Part shown: positions 1 through 8,899 of the stretch, piece after piece | Layout of the letters: each line of letters begins with the position of its first letter | Numbering within the stretch: the stretch's first letter is position 1 | Source of the DNA: DATAYA01 sp963754235 | GTDB taxonomy: Bacteria; Pseudomonadota; Alphaproteobacteria; Acetobacterales; Acetobacteraceae | Direction of reading: 5' to 3' | Assembly (NCBI GenBank): GCA_963754235.1 | Contig: CAVWFK010000018.1 | Location: forward strand, 124,001-188,000 | Length of the DNA stretch: 64,000 nucleotides | Translations under genes and position numbers: made by a program | Notes under the pieces: generated by a model | The model's input: the letters and a program-made list of their open reading frames with translations, nothing else | Told to the model about the DNA's origin: nothing | The model's database searches: none

Positions 1-1047
1 GGCGCGTTTGCCGCCTCCGGCACCTACATCATCGATGGCGCCAAGATCGCGGCCGCCGAGATCAACGCCAAGGGCGGCGTCCTCGGCAAGCAGATCGATC
101 TCGTCATCGAGGACAACAAGAGCAATCCGACCGACGCCGCTTCCATCGCCGAGGAACTCATCGACCGCTATCACGTGCCGGTCATGATGGGCGCGTGGGG
201 TTCGAGCCTGACGCTCGCCGTCATGCCGAAGCTCATGCAATATCATGTGCCGATGCTCGTGGAAACCTCGTCCTCCACCAAGATTACGCGGCAAGGGAAC
301 CCGTATATCTTCCGCATCTCTCCGCCTTCATGGGTGGAAGCGGACATGTTCGAGAAGCTTTTGCCCAAGCTGCACATAAAAAAGGTCGACTTCCTCGGCA
401 TCAATAACGACTGGGGCCTGGGGACGATCACCGATTTCTCCAAGATGCTCAAACAGCACGGCGTCGAGGTTGGCCTCAAGGAGACGATGGACGAAGGTGC
501 GCAGGACATGAGCGCCCAGCTCGCCAAGATCAAAGCGTCGAATGCCGACACGATCATCGTGACGGCGGCGGTGGACCAACTGACGTTGGTGCTCAAGCAG
601 GCGGCGGCGCTCGGGATCAAGAAAAGGATCATCACGACGGGCGGCTCGCAGAACCCCGATCAGCTCATCGCGCAGGCCGGCCCGGCGGCCAACAACACGA
701 TGCATCTGACCTTCTTCGCGCCGTGGCTGCCCAGCACCTGGCCGCACCCGGACATGGCCAAGGACTTCCTTCAGCGCTGGACGAAGAGCGGCTACAATGA
801 GGCCGGCGTGACCGAGGGCTATCGCGGCTACGACGGCATCGACGTCATCGCCGCGGCGATCGAGAAGGCAGGCAAGGCCGATCCCGCGGCGATTAAAGAT
901 GCGTTCTGGAAGCTCGACGTCCCGACCATCAACGGCGACGTCAAGTTCATCAAGGATGGCCCGAAAGGCCGCGAGAGTGGCCAATACATCGCGCACGGCA
1001 TGCTGGTCGAGATCAAGGATGGCAAGGTCGTCGCTCCGACGTTCTGA
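1..1047 (+). CDS. Branched-chain amino acid type ABC transporter substrate-binding protein, 5' partial
   Basis: The reading frame is open from the first base, so the start codon and signal peptide lie outside the window. The 348 visible codons form a type I periplasmic binding protein of the LivJ/Peripla_BP_6 kind. Near the visible N-terminus is the family pattern GGVLGKQIDLVIEDNKSNP, and the C-terminal lobe has EGYRGYDGIDVIAAAIEKAG. Family members bind an amino acid, amide or aromatic acid in the periplasm and deliver it to a LivHM permease. It runs toward the minus-strand operon below and converges with it on an inverted repeat. The livHMGF set at 16375-19814 lacks a binding protein of its own and could be its partner, but this is inference. 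The ligand cannot be told from sequence. Confidence 0.85.
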   Translation, partial: GAFAASGTYIIDGAKIAAAEINAKGGVLGKQIDLVIEDNKSNPTDAASIAEELIDRYHVPVMMGAWGSSLTLAVMPKLMQYHVPMLVETSSSTKITRQGNPYIFRISPPSWVEADMFEKLLPKLHIKKVDFLGINNDWGLGTITDFSKMLKQHGVEVGLKETMDEGAQDMSAQLAKIKASNADTIIVTAAVDQLTLVLKQAAALGIKKRIITTGGSQNPDQLIAQAGPAANNTMHLTFFAPWLPSTWPHPDMAKDFLQRWTKSGYNEAGVTEGYRGYDGIDVIAAAIEKAGKADPAAIKDAFWKLDVPTINGDVKFIKDGPKGRESGQYIAHGMLVEIKDGKVVAPTF

Positions 1048-1119
1048 TCCAGCGAAGCGCGAAATGCGCTCGACTTCGACGTTGTTATACCAACCAGCGT
1101 GGACACTGACCCTTGTCGC

Positions 1120-1217
1120 CGTCATCGCGAGCCGCCCCTTGGCGGCGTGGCGATCCAGGGCCGCGGCACGGTGCGGCGGCCCTGGATCGCCACGTCGCTG
1201 CGCTCCTCGCGATGACG
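1120..1217. repeat. Palindromic intergenic element, copy 1
   Basis: The ends CGTCATCGCGAG (1120-1131) and CTCGCGATGACG (1206-1217) are exact reverse complements, and the interior pairs as well (CGATCCAGGGCCGC against GCGGCCCTGGATCG). Related elements lie at 34002-34089 and 62292-62383. It fills the gap between two converging genes, so it could also work as a bidirectional terminator. It resembles the REP/BIME-like palindromes common in Bradyrhizobium-type genomes. Confidence 0.8.
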
Positions 1218-1269
1218 ATGACGCAAGATGCGTCGGTGCCCGCGCGGAATGCCCGATCAAGGGATTGGG

Positions 1270-2091
1270 CTACGAAGCGACCGTCGCTCGCAGCCGGGGC
1301 GCTCGCAGGGGCGCGACGGCTTGGCGGCGGCGTCCGCCGCCGTCGCGCGCACCGCTTTTGCCGAGCAGATCGACGTGTATGGCAAAGCAGTCCTTGAGAT
1401 AGCGGATGTCGGCCACGTAAATGGCGATGCCCCTGGCGTCGATCAGCACGAGACGGCAGTCCGCCGTCGGTTCGCCGAGGCCAATCTTGAGCAGCTCGGC
1501 CGTCTCGGGACTGGCGACGCCGATCGTGAACGTCTGATAGGCGTGGGCGACGATCACGTCGTCCATCTCGAATATCTCCGGCAGCGCCGCCGTGCGCGTG
1601 AAGCGCTTGGCATCCCTCGCGAAGATCTTCTCGTCGAGATGCAGATTGACGACCGAGAACGGCGCACCGCTGTTGTACTGGACGCTTCTGAGGAACGCAT
1701 AGGCCCGAGCGGGCTTGCCTTCGCCCTCGCCGAGAGCCGGCGGCCCCGCATTCTCCTCGATGCGCACGCGTTTCAATACGTTGTTCCTGATCGACGCCAG
1801 CAGCGATTCGATGTCGTTGGCGAGATTGAGCCACCGATTGTTCCTGGGCTTGCCGGAGACGAAGGTTCCGCGCCCCTGCTGCGCATCCAGCAGCCCTTCC
1901 TCGCGGAGCAGTTCGACGGCCTGCCGGATCGTCACCCGAGCCACCGCGAACTCCTCCGCCAGTTGCTCCAGGGTGGAGATCTTCTGGCCTTCGGTCCAAT
2001 GCCCGGTGTCGATGCGCTGACGCATCACCGAGGCGACCTGGAGATACAACGGCACCCGGCTGCGCTCGTAGATGGAAGCATGATTTTTCAT
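1270..2091 (-). CDS. GntR/HutC-family transcriptional regulator
   Basis: The 273-residue protein has an N-terminal winged helix (about residues 10-75), with PLYLQVASVMRQRI and the recognition part VARVTIRQAVELLREEGL followed by the wing QQGRGTFVSG. A UTRA-type ligand-binding domain follows (about 95-250). The ATG at 2091 was chosen because it starts just ahead of the conserved winged helix; the frame stays open upstream to 2178, but that would overlap the preceding gene. It is the last gene of the 13-gene operon, 61 bases after the CoxS-CoxG fusion, so it probably controls that operon in response to a pathway metabolite. The last 30 residues or so are Arg/Ala-rich and look like read-through into non-conserved sequence. 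Confidence 0.88.
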   Translation of the reverse strand: MKNHASIYERSRVPLYLQVASVMRQRIDTGHWTEGQKISTLEQLAEEFAVARVTIRQAVELLREEGLLDAQQGRGTFVSGKPRNNRWLNLANDIESLLASIRNNVLKRVRIEENAGPPALGEGEGKPARAYAFLRSVQYNSGAPFSVVNLHLDEKIFARDAKRFTRTAALPEIFEMDDVIVAHAYQTFTIGVASPETAELLKIGLGEPTADCRLVLIDARGIAIYVADIRYLKDCFAIHVDLLGKSGARDGGGRRRQAVAPLRAPRLRATVAS

Positions 2092-2152
2092 AGGCCCAAT
2101 ATACGGCAGACGATCTGAATGTTCCAGATCGTGCAGCGTCCGGAGGCGTGCC

Positions 2153-3370
2153 TCAGCCGTGACCGAAGAGCGTGGCAAGGAACCGCTTCATCCGACCGAT
2201 CACGATCGACCAGATCAGCCCCACCGCATTCACTTCGCCGGCGGCGGCCGGCGGAGGCGTTCCGCCTTCGCCGCCACTCGCCACATGGGATAGCCGCGCC
2301 TCGAGGTTCTGCACAAACGCCGCTGCAAGTCGGGCGACCACGTCCTGCACCAGGCCGGAGCGGCTGAACTGCGCGAGCGCGCCGGTCAACGTGTAGCCGA
2401 TATCGACATCTACCCTGGCTTCTCCGGCGTTGTCGCCGGAGCCGACGGCGTAGCGGATCACACCTCGCGTCGCCGAATTGCTGCGCGTGTCCCGGCCCGC
2501 GCCGATGATCGTGCCGCTCCGTGTCGTGTCATCCCGTGTGACCTCGGCCGCACCCCGGAACTCCGCGACGATGGGGCCCACCCTGACCCGGATCCGGCCG
2601 TCGACGTGGCCGGGCGCAGGATCGCCATTGAGGGAGGTGCCGGGAAGGCAGGCGGCGATCTCCGTGATGCGGCCGAAGAACGCCCACACCGCGTCGGCCG
2701 GATAAGCCACTGTGAAGCTCTGCCGCAAGGAGGCCTGCGGCTTCCAGTCGGCATTGGCCCAACTTGGCAGCGTGTTTGCGGGCGGTGCGGCGTTCCGTTC
2801 GGCGGCGGCTCGGACGGGCGCTGCCGCGAGTGCAGGCGCCGCGTTGCCGGAACCCGCGGGTCCGAGTCGCTTGCGGCCGCCATCCGGAACAGCCGCGATG
2901 CCGCGCGCGCGCCGATCGGCGATCACACTCTCTATCGCCCGCACGATGCCGACATAGCCCGTGCAGCGGCAGAGATTGCCGCTCATGGCGACACGGATGT
3001 CGTGCTCGCTCGCTGTCTTCTTGCGCAGCACGACGTCGCGCGCGGATATGATCATGCCTGGCGTGCAATAGCCGCACTGCAATCCGTGCTCTCGCCGAAA
3101 GGCCGCACGCAGCTCCTTGCTGATCTCGTCATCGTCGAGGCCCTCGATCGTCGTGACCTCCCCCTGCTCGCAGCTCGCCGCCAAGGTGATGCAGGAGCGC
3201 GCCGGTACGCCGTCCACGAGGATGGTGCAGGCGCCGCACACGCCCTGCTCGCAGCCGATGTGAGTGCCAGTGAGGTTGTGAGTCTCGCGCAGGAGATCGG
3301 CCAGATGAGTACGTGGTTCCACATCGGCGCTGAGCGCCTTGCCGTTGACCGTCAGGTTGACCGCGCTCAT
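2153..3370 (-). CDS. Molybdenum hydroxylase [2Fe-2S] subunit fused to a CoxG-like SRPBCC domain
   Basis: Residues 1-160 are a CoxS-type iron-sulfur subunit. Plant-type cluster ligands are C40, C45, C48 and C60 (CEQGVCGAC). Second-cluster ligands are C99 and C102 (CGYCTPG) and C134 and C136 (CRC). After a linker rich in Ala/Pro/Arg (about 160-205), residues 210-350 match the SRPBCC fold of CoxG (AVWAFFGRITEIAACLPG, then VRVGPIVAEFRG). The protein ends in a hydrophobic stretch AVGLIWSIVIGRMKRFLATL, like the membrane tail of CoxG. At 405 residues it is far longer than usual CoxS proteins (about 160). It overlaps the FAD subunit gene by four bases. In known systems CoxG is a separate protein that helps hold the enzyme at the membrane; here the tether would be part of the enzyme (inference). 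Confidence 0.88.
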   Translation of the reverse strand: MSAVNLTVNGKALSADVEPRTHLADLLRETHNLTGTHIGCEQGVCGACTILVDGVPARSCITLAASCEQGEVTTIEGLDDDEISKELRAAFRREHGLQCGYCTPGMIISARDVVLRKKTASEHDIRVAMSGNLCRCTGYVGIVRAIESVIADRRARGIAAVPDGGRKRLGPAGSGNAAPALAAAPVRAAAERNAAPPANTLPSWANADWKPQASLRQSFTVAYPADAVWAFFGRITEIAACLPGTSLNGDPAPGHVDGRIRVRVGPIVAEFRGAAEVTRDDTTRSGTIIGAGRDTRSNSATRGVIRYAVGSGDNAGEARVDVDIGYTLTGALAQFSRSGLVQDVVARLAAAFVQNLEARLSHVASGGEGGTPPPAAAGEVNAVGLIWSIVIGRMKRFLATLFGHG

Positions 3371-4194
3371 TGCAGCCGCGTCCGTTCGATGGCGCGCCGC
3401 AACGCAACGACGTGGGTTTGGCGATCGAGCGGGTCCGTCATGCCGGCAAACTCTGTCAGTTCGTAGGCGGCGCGGCTGTCGAAGTGCTCCAGCCTGGCGT
3501 CGCCGAGCAGATGTCGGGCATCGGTCACGACGATCGGCCGCGTCTCCGTGGCGCCGATCACGGCCCGACTGACGTCCCGCGCCGGATCGACCAGGAAGGC
3601 GCCGATCGCGCTGGCGAACTCACCCGTCTTGCGGCAGGTCTTGTAATAGCCCCAGCGGGCGGCCGGCCCGAGCTTCGGCACGGTGACCGAGACGAGCAAT
3701 TCGCCCGGCCTGAGATCGGCTTCGAGGGCGCCAAGCATGTAATCCTCGACCGGGATGCTGCGCTCCCCCGATGGCCCGCGCAGCGTGACCTTGGCACCCA
3801 GCGCGGCGAGGATCGAAATCCAGTCCGCCGAAGGATCCGCGTGGGTCAGACTGCCACCGATCGTGCCGCGGTTCCGGACGGCGCGATAGGCGATACCGCC
3901 GGCCACGGCAGGAAGCGCGCCGTGCGTCACGTCGGGAACGCGACGATCCTCGATGTCGGAATGTGTGATGCAGGCGCCGATCACCAGGGCGTCGGGCCGA
4001 TCCTCGACCAGCGTCAGGTCGGCGATGCCGGTGATGTCAACAACCAAGTCCGGCTGCACGAGACGCATGTTGAGCATCGGACCGAGCGACTGACTGCCGG
4101 CGATCACCTTCACCGAGCGGCTGTCATCCGCTATGAGCGCCAGCGCCGCGTCCAGATCGGACGGGCGTGCATAGTCGAAATCGACGGGCTTCAC
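3367..4194 (-). CDS. Molybdenum hydroxylase FAD-binding middle subunit (CoxM-like)
   Basis: This 275-residue protein is the flavin subunit that passes electrons from the [2Fe-2S] clusters to an acceptor. FAD-binding signatures are visible: AGSQSLGPMLNMRL near residue 32 and GTIGGSLTHADPSADW near residue 112, the equivalents of the AGGQSL and TIGG motifs of CoxM and xanthine dehydrogenase. The C-terminal third is the CO-dehydrogenase flavoprotein C-terminal domain. The start overlaps the stop of the large-subunit gene by four bases and its stop overlaps the small-subunit start by four, so the three are translationally coupled in the order large-medium-small. The substrate is set by the large subunit, not here. 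Confidence 0.92.
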   Translation of the reverse strand: MKPVDFDYARPSDLDAALALIADDSRSVKVIAGSQSLGPMLNMRLVQPDLVVDITGIADLTLVEDRPDALVIGACITHSDIEDRRVPDVTHGALPAVAGGIAYRAVRNRGTIGGSLTHADPSADWISILAALGAKVTLRGPSGERSIPVEDYMLGALEADLRPGELLVSVTVPKLGPAARWGYYKTCRKTGEFASAIGAFLVDPARDVSRAVIGATETRPIVVTDARHLLGDARLEHFDSRAAYELTEFAGMTDPLDRQTHVVALRRAIERTRLQ

Positions 4195-6584
4195 GCGGCT
4201 TTGCCCTCGATCGCAGCCGCTTCTCGCGCTCGCTTCGCCGCTTCGATCGCCTCCAGCACCCGGCGGGGCGTCATCGGCGAATGCAGGAGCTCGGCCCCGA
4301 GCGGCCGGAGCGCATCGTTCACCGCATTGCCGATCGCCGCCGGCGGCGCGATCGCTCCCCCTTCGCCCAGGCCTTTGACGCCAAACTCGGTGTAGGGCGA
4401 TGGCGTCTCCATATGGTCGAGCCGCACCGCTGGCACCTCGGCGGGGCCGGGCAAAAGATAATCGGCCAAGGTCGAGGCAAGCGGCTGGCCCGACTCGTCG
4501 AAATTCACCTCCTCGTAGAGGGCGGTGCCGACGCCCTGGGCCAGGCCGCCATAGATCTGGCCGTCAACCACCATCGGATTGATGAGCTTTCCACCGTCCT
4601 CCACGATGACATAGTCGAGAATCTCGATCTCGCCCGTCTCCGGATCGACCGCCACGGTCGCGACGTGAGCGGCATAGCTGAACGTGCCGGAATCGCGCAC
4701 CGGCTTGTAGCCGATGGTTGCCTCCAGCCCGCGTGGATCGACAGCAGCCGGCAGATCCTGCGGCCGATGGTACCAGGTGTGTGCGATTTCTTTTAAGCTG
4801 ACGGTCCCGGCTGGTCCGTGCACGGTGCCATCGGCAAGTTCGACGTCGTTCGGATCGACCTGCAGCAGATGCGCGCCGATCGCCTTCGCGAGCCGGGCGA
4901 CTTCTTTCGAGGCGGCGGCGACGGCGCCGCCCGCCATCACGGCGGAACGCGAACCCCAGGTTCCGGTGGAATAGGGCGTGTATTCGGTATCGCCGTGGAC
5001 GAGTTTGACCTTGGAGGTGTCGATGCCCAGAAACTCGTGCGCCACCTGCGCGAGCGTCGTCTCCATTCCTTGTCCGTGCGAATGCAGGCCGACCCGCAGC
5101 TCGAGACCCCCATCGGGCGTCATCCGCGCCGTCGCCGACTCGTGGCCCGGCACCATCGGGATACCCCAGCCGGCATAGACCGACGTGCCGTGGGCACTCT
5201 GCTCGCAGTAGATGGACATACCGATGCCGATGCGGCGCCCGTCGGGCTCGGGTCGCTGTTGACGCTCGCGGATGGCTTTCAGATCCACATGCGCCATGGC
5301 GCGCCGCAGCGCCTCGGGATAATCGCCGCTGTCGAAATGCTTGCGCGTGATGTTGTCGAACGGCATCTGCTCGGGGCGCACCAGATTGACGAGGCGTACC
5401 GCGTGCGGCTCAAGACCGGCCTCGCGGGCGATGGCGTCGAGCACCAGCTCCATGGCGTAGCAGACGCCGGTCCGCGCCACGCCGCGATAGGGCAGGATCG
5501 GGCATTTGTTGGTGGCGACCGACCAGGTGCGGCATCGGTAGGACGGAAAGTCGTAAGGGCCGGGCAGGATGCTGGCCACCTGGGACGCCTCCAGGCAGGC
5601 CGAGAACGGATAGGACGAATACGCGCCAGAATCGACCGTCGCCTCGCAGTCGATACCGCGCAACTTGCCGTCCCGATCGGCATAGGCGGTAATTCGGTAG
5701 TGATGCTCGCGGCAGTTGGCACTGGCGGTGAGATGCTCCCTGCGGTCTTCCAACCAGCGCACCGGGTGGCCGCAGCGCATGGCGAGCCAACCGAGGCAGA
5801 TGTCCTCCGGCAGCAGGATGCCCTTGTAGCCAAAGCCGCCGCCGACATCCGGCGACACGACGCGCACCTGCGCCTGATCCAGGCCGAGACATTCGGCGAG
5901 GCCGGTGCGCACGATGTGCGGCATCTGGGTGCCCGTATGGAGCACGAGCTGCTCGCGGCGGCTGTCCCAAACGGCGACCGTTCCGCGGCCCTCGATCGGT
6001 GCCATGCACTGCCGGGCGGTGGAGATCTCGCGCGTGACCTTGATCGGGGCGTCGAAAGCGGCCTCCATGTTGATATCGACGAAGGTCTCGAGAAATATGT
6101 TGTCGCCCCAATGCTCGTGCACCAGGACCGAGTCCCGGCGCCGCGCAGCGAGCATGTCATGGACGGCAGGCAGTTCGTCGAGTTCGACTTCGACGGTTGC
6201 GGCGACGTCCTCAGCCTCGGCCCGGGTCCGCCCGACACACATGGCGATCAGTTCGCCAACCTGACGAACCTTCTCGGCAGCCAGCACGGGCTGCTTGGAG
6301 ACCTTGAATCCGGCCAGACCGGTCACGGCGACGATCGGCTGCACGCCGGCGAGATCGGCAGCGACGAAGACCTTATCGCGGCTCGCAGCGGGAATTCGGA
6401 TCTCGCCGACCTTTGCATGGGCGAGTGGCGAGCGGACGAAGGCAACGTCCTGCATGCCGCCAAGACGGATGTCGCCCACGTATTGCCCGCGCCCGCGCAG
6501 AAAGCGATCATCCTCCTTGCGTTCGAGCGACGCGCCGACGCCCTGTTCACGCGTACCGGGTTCACGCATACCGGGTTCACGCAT
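4191..6584 (-). CDS. Molybdenum hydroxylase large catalytic subunit (CoxL/xanthine dehydrogenase family)
   Basis: The 797-residue protein carries the Mo-cytosine/pterin cofactor domains: VVSPDVGGGFGYKG (Mo-cofactor contact), a PYRGVARTGVCYAME segment at the position of the active-site loop, and GVKGLGEGGAIAPPA near the C-terminus, containing the catalytic base Glu of the family. The AYXCSFR loop of true (form I) CO dehydrogenase is absent, so this is a CO-dehydrogenase-like hydroxylase acting on an unknown, possibly N-heterocyclic, substrate. The frame is open far upstream, but that part is antiparallel to nothing conserved and overlaps the M20 gene. The only ATGs before the conserved GVGASLERKEDDRFL are in a 15-bp tandem repeat (6584 or 6569), and neither has a clear Shine-Dalgarno sequence. 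Confidence 0.9.
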   Translation of the reverse strand: MREPGMREPGTREQGVGASLERKEDDRFLRGRGQYVGDIRLGGMQDVAFVRSPLAHAKVGEIRIPAASRDKVFVAADLAGVQPIVAVTGLAGFKVSKQPVLAAEKVRQVGELIAMCVGRTRAEAEDVAATVEVELDELPAVHDMLAARRRDSVLVHEHWGDNIFLETFVDINMEAAFDAPIKVTREISTARQCMAPIEGRGTVAVWDSRREQLVLHTGTQMPHIVRTGLAECLGLDQAQVRVVSPDVGGGFGYKGILLPEDICLGWLAMRCGHPVRWLEDRREHLTASANCREHHYRITAYADRDGKLRGIDCEATVDSGAYSSYPFSACLEASQVASILPGPYDFPSYRCRTWSVATNKCPILPYRGVARTGVCYAMELVLDAIAREAGLEPHAVRLVNLVRPEQMPFDNITRKHFDSGDYPEALRRAMAHVDLKAIRERQQRPEPDGRRIGIGMSIYCEQSAHGTSVYAGWGIPMVPGHESATARMTPDGGLELRVGLHSHGQGMETTLAQVAHEFLGIDTSKVKLVHGDTEYTPYSTGTWGSRSAVMAGGAVAAASKEVARLAKAIGAHLLQVDPNDVELADGTVHGPAGTVSLKEIAHTWYHRPQDLPAAVDPRGLEATIGYKPVRDSGTFSYAAHVATVAVDPETGEIEILDYVIVEDGGKLINPMVVDGQIYGGLAQGVGTALYEEVNFDESGQPLASTLADYLLPGPAEVPAVRLDHMETPSPYTEFGVKGLGEGGAIAPPAAIGNAVNDALRPLGAELLHSPMTPRRVLEAIEAAKRAREAAAIEGKAA

Positions 6585-6590
6585 ACCGGT
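6546..6590. repeat. 15-bp tandem repeat, three copies, supplying the CoxL start codon
   Basis: On the plus strand the units are TTCACGCGTACCGGG, TTCACGCATACCGGG and TTCACGCATACCGGT. Read on the minus strand they encode MREPG-MREPG-TREQG at the very N-terminus of the large subunit. The unit length keeps the frame, so changes in copy number would alter only the number of possible ATG starts and the leader length. Confidence 0.85.
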
Positions 6591-6607
6591 AGTCGGCGAT
6601 GGCGTGT

Positions 6608-7885
6608 TCAGCGCATCGGCTCCGCGTTGCACCAGTCGTGGATGCTGAGCGCCATCACCTTGATCGAGGTGATGTAGTCGGCGATCGAGACATATTCGTC
6701 GTTCGCGTGCATAATCGCGGTCGAGCCAGGTCCGAAGATGACGGTGGGCGTCTTGCCGTAGCTGTTGAGAAAGCGCGTATCGGCGGCACCTTGACGTCCA
6801 CTGATGACCGGCTGATTGCCGGTGATCTCGGTATAGGCGCGCGACACCGTGCGGACGATCGGATGGTCGCGCGGAATCTCCGAGGCTTCGGCATCGTAGC
6901 CGACAAAGCGAACCTCCGGCGGATGGTCCTTCATCCACCGATCCTCGGCAGCGGCACGCGCCACCTGCTCGACCAGGCTCCGCTTGACGCCCTCGTGGTC
7001 CTCGCCCGGAACGGTTCCGATGCTGCCCTTCAGCAAGCAGTTCGCCGGGAAAGCGCTCGGGTAGTTGCCGGCCTGGAAACTGCCGATCATGCACGGCAGG
7101 GAATCGATGGCACTCGGATAGAGCGGATGCGTGACGGTCGCCACGCGCGTCGCCTCCAGCTCCGCCACCGCCTTGGCGATCTTGTTGCCAAGCTCGATGC
7201 CGCTGATCCCCTCGTATCGCTTCTGGATGCCCACCGGCTTGCCGTCGATCGCGATTTCGAACCAGATACGGCCGATGCAGGCGGGCTGCACCGCCAGGTC
7301 GCTGGTCTCGCCCGAGATGCCGGCATCGGCGGTGTAGCCGCGGATGACAGTGTCGAGCGTACCGTGGCCGCTGACCTCCTCGTCGATGACGACGTTGATC
7401 ATCACGTCGCCCTTCGGCGTGAGGCCGAGTTCCTTCAGATACTGGACGGCAAGAATATGGCTCGCCACACCGCTCTTCATGTCGCAGGAACCGCGGCCGT
7501 AGATGCGGCCGTCCTTGACGCGTGCCGACCAAGGATTGTCGCTCCAGCCCTCGCCGTTGCCGACGGGGATCACGTCGGTATGGCCGTTCAGGAGCAGCGA
7601 GCGACCCCCTCCGGTTCCCTTCAGCGTGCCGACGATGTTCGGCCGGCCCTCGTAGCCGCGCCCCACCGGCCGGTAGCCCGGATGCTGCTTCAGCTGCTCC
7701 CAATCGGTCTCCCACATATCGACGTCAAGGCCGATCCGGCGCATATGGCCGGATACGAACTTCTGGATGGCTGCTTCCTCCCCGGTGACGCTCGGGATGG
7801 CGACCATCTCCCTCAGCAGGCCGACCGCCTGGTCCCGGCTGGCATCGATCTTGTCGAGGATCTTCTGGCGCGTGGGGTCGGTCAT
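6608..7885 (-). CDS. M20-family metallopeptidase / amidohydrolase (ArgE/DapE-like)
   Basis: This 425-residue protein has the two-zinc M20 layout. LLLNGHTDVIPVG gives the first His and Asp ligands, YGRGSCDMKSG the bridging Asp, INVVIDEEVSG the catalytic Glu pair, and FGPGSTAIMHANDEYV the C-terminal His. A dimerisation lid lies between (about residues 195-310). Family members cut N-acyl or carbamoyl amide bonds of amino-acid-like compounds in the cytoplasm. It lies 33 bases after the LLM gene and 23 bases before the large hydroxylase subunit, so it probably hydrolyses an amide or N-carbamoyl intermediate of the same pathway. Homology alone does not separate acetylornithine deacetylase, carbamoylase or peptidase activity. 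Confidence 0.88.
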   Translation of the reverse strand: MTDPTRQKILDKIDASRDQAVGLLREMVAIPSVTGEEAAIQKFVSGHMRRIGLDVDMWETDWEQLKQHPGYRPVGRGYEGRPNIVGTLKGTGGGRSLLLNGHTDVIPVGNGEGWSDNPWSARVKDGRIYGRGSCDMKSGVASHILAVQYLKELGLTPKGDVMINVVIDEEVSGHGTLDTVIRGYTADAGISGETSDLAVQPACIGRIWFEIAIDGKPVGIQKRYEGISGIELGNKIAKAVAELEATRVATVTHPLYPSAIDSLPCMIGSFQAGNYPSAFPANCLLKGSIGTVPGEDHEGVKRSLVEQVARAAAEDRWMKDHPPEVRFVGYDAEASEIPRDHPIVRTVSRAYTEITGNQPVISGRQGAADTRFLNSYGKTPTVIFGPGSTAIMHANDEYVSIADYITSIKVMALSIHDWCNAEPMR

Positions 7886-7918
7886 CGGGGTTGCTCCGGA
7901 TTTGCTTCGGCCAGCGGC

Positions 7919-8875
7919 TCAGAGGGCCTTGAGGCGCGGGATGATCTCGCGTGCGATCGTCTCGATCTGATCCATTCGATACTTGTAGGGCACGAAGATG
8001 ATCTTCTGCACGCCGGCGGCGATGTGCTCGCGCAGCTGCGCTACGCAGTCATCGACGGATCCCATAACAGCACTCTCGCGTGAGCAATCGCTGTGCGCCG
8101 GGAAATCCCATTCCTTGTTCAGCCAATCCATCATGTCATCGGACACCGCCTGCTTGGAGGGGCCCACCATGATCGGGAGTTGCGATGCATTCAGGAGCGC
8201 GTCCGGATCCTTGCCGGCTTGCTTGGCAAAATTGCGCACCTTCTCCCAAGATCGTTTGAAATCCTCCGGCCGATAGAAATAGGTCAGCCAACCGTCGCCC
8301 GCGGTCGCGGCGCGCTGCAGCACCTTGTCGACATAGCCGCCGATGAGGATCGGCAGGCGTGGCTGCTGATAGGGTTTCGGATACATCACAGCGGCAGATA
8401 GGTTGTGGTGCGTATATTGGCCGTCCACCTTCGCTTCGGTCCACAAGCGCTTCATGATCTCCAGGTTTTCATCCATGATCTTACCGCGCCGGTCGAACGG
8501 CACGCCGACGGCATCGAACTCACGCTTGTACCAGCCGGACGCCATGCCCATGATCAGCCGCCCCCCGGAGAGCTGGTCCATGCTGGAGAGCTGCTTGGCA
8601 AGCGTTACCGGGTTGCGCAGGGTCAACACCAGAATGCCGGTCCCCATTTTGATGCGCGTGGTGCGGGCGGCGATGCCCGTGAGCACCGTGAGCGAGTCGA
8701 TAATCGGGAAATTCGGATCGACGCCGAGCAGCATGTGATCCCACACCCAGACGGAATCGTAGCCCAGCTCCTCGACACACACACCGTAATCGACGAGCTG
8801 TCGCGCGTTCGGCATTTCGGGATACGCCGTGAAGTTCCGGGCGGCGATGCCGAATGTCTTGGCGAGATTGGTCAT
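7919..8875 (-). CDS. LLM-class flavin/F420-dependent oxidoreductase
   Basis: This 318-residue protein belongs to the luciferase-like monooxygenase superfamily. Visible features are the N-terminal strand-helix with VEELGYDSVWVWDHMLL, the RIKMGTGILVLTLRNPVTLAKQLSSMD-type region (about residues 73-100, with the conserved LRNP), SGGRLIMGMASGW, and RLPILIGGYVDKVLQRAATAGDGWL, the family pattern seen in F420-dependent members. The fold binds FMN or F420; sequence alone does not decide which. The operon that encodes it also encodes F420 synthesis, so F420 is the likelier cofactor. It could oxidise or reduce the pathway substrate by hydride transfer. The gene is 24 bases downstream of the CoA-transferase beta gene. 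Confidence 0.88.
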   Translation of the reverse strand: MTNLAKTFGIAARNFTAYPEMPNARQLVDYGVCVEELGYDSVWVWDHMLLGVDPNFPIIDSLTVLTGIAARTTRIKMGTGILVLTLRNPVTLAKQLSSMDQLSGGRLIMGMASGWYKREFDAVGVPFDRRGKIMDENLEIMKRLWTEAKVDGQYTHHNLSAAVMYPKPYQQPRLPILIGGYVDKVLQRAATAGDGWLTYFYRPEDFKRSWEKVRNFAKQAGKDPDALLNASQLPIMVGPSKQAVSDDMMDWLNKEWDFPAHSDCSRESAVMGSVDDCVAQLREHIAAGVQKIIFVPYKYRMDQIETIAREIIPRLKAL

Positions 8876-8899
8876 TCCGTTCGCTCCAGAAGCATGTCG

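Noticed and set aside
1120..1217. Structured RNA gene or tRNA in the intergenic palindrome
   Set aside because: The element recurs at two other places with the same palindromic ends and lacks tRNA landmarks, so a repeat is the better explanation.
2153..6584. Aerobic CO dehydrogenase (coxMSL) operon
   Set aside because: The large subunit lacks the AYXCSFR active-site loop of true CO dehydrogenase, and the gene order is L-M-S. A hydroxylase of the same family with another substrate is the safer call.
4818..6677. Long plus-strand open frame of 619 codons
   Set aside because: It runs antisense to the conserved Mo-hydroxylase large subunit, shows no family motif and reflects high-GC codon bias.
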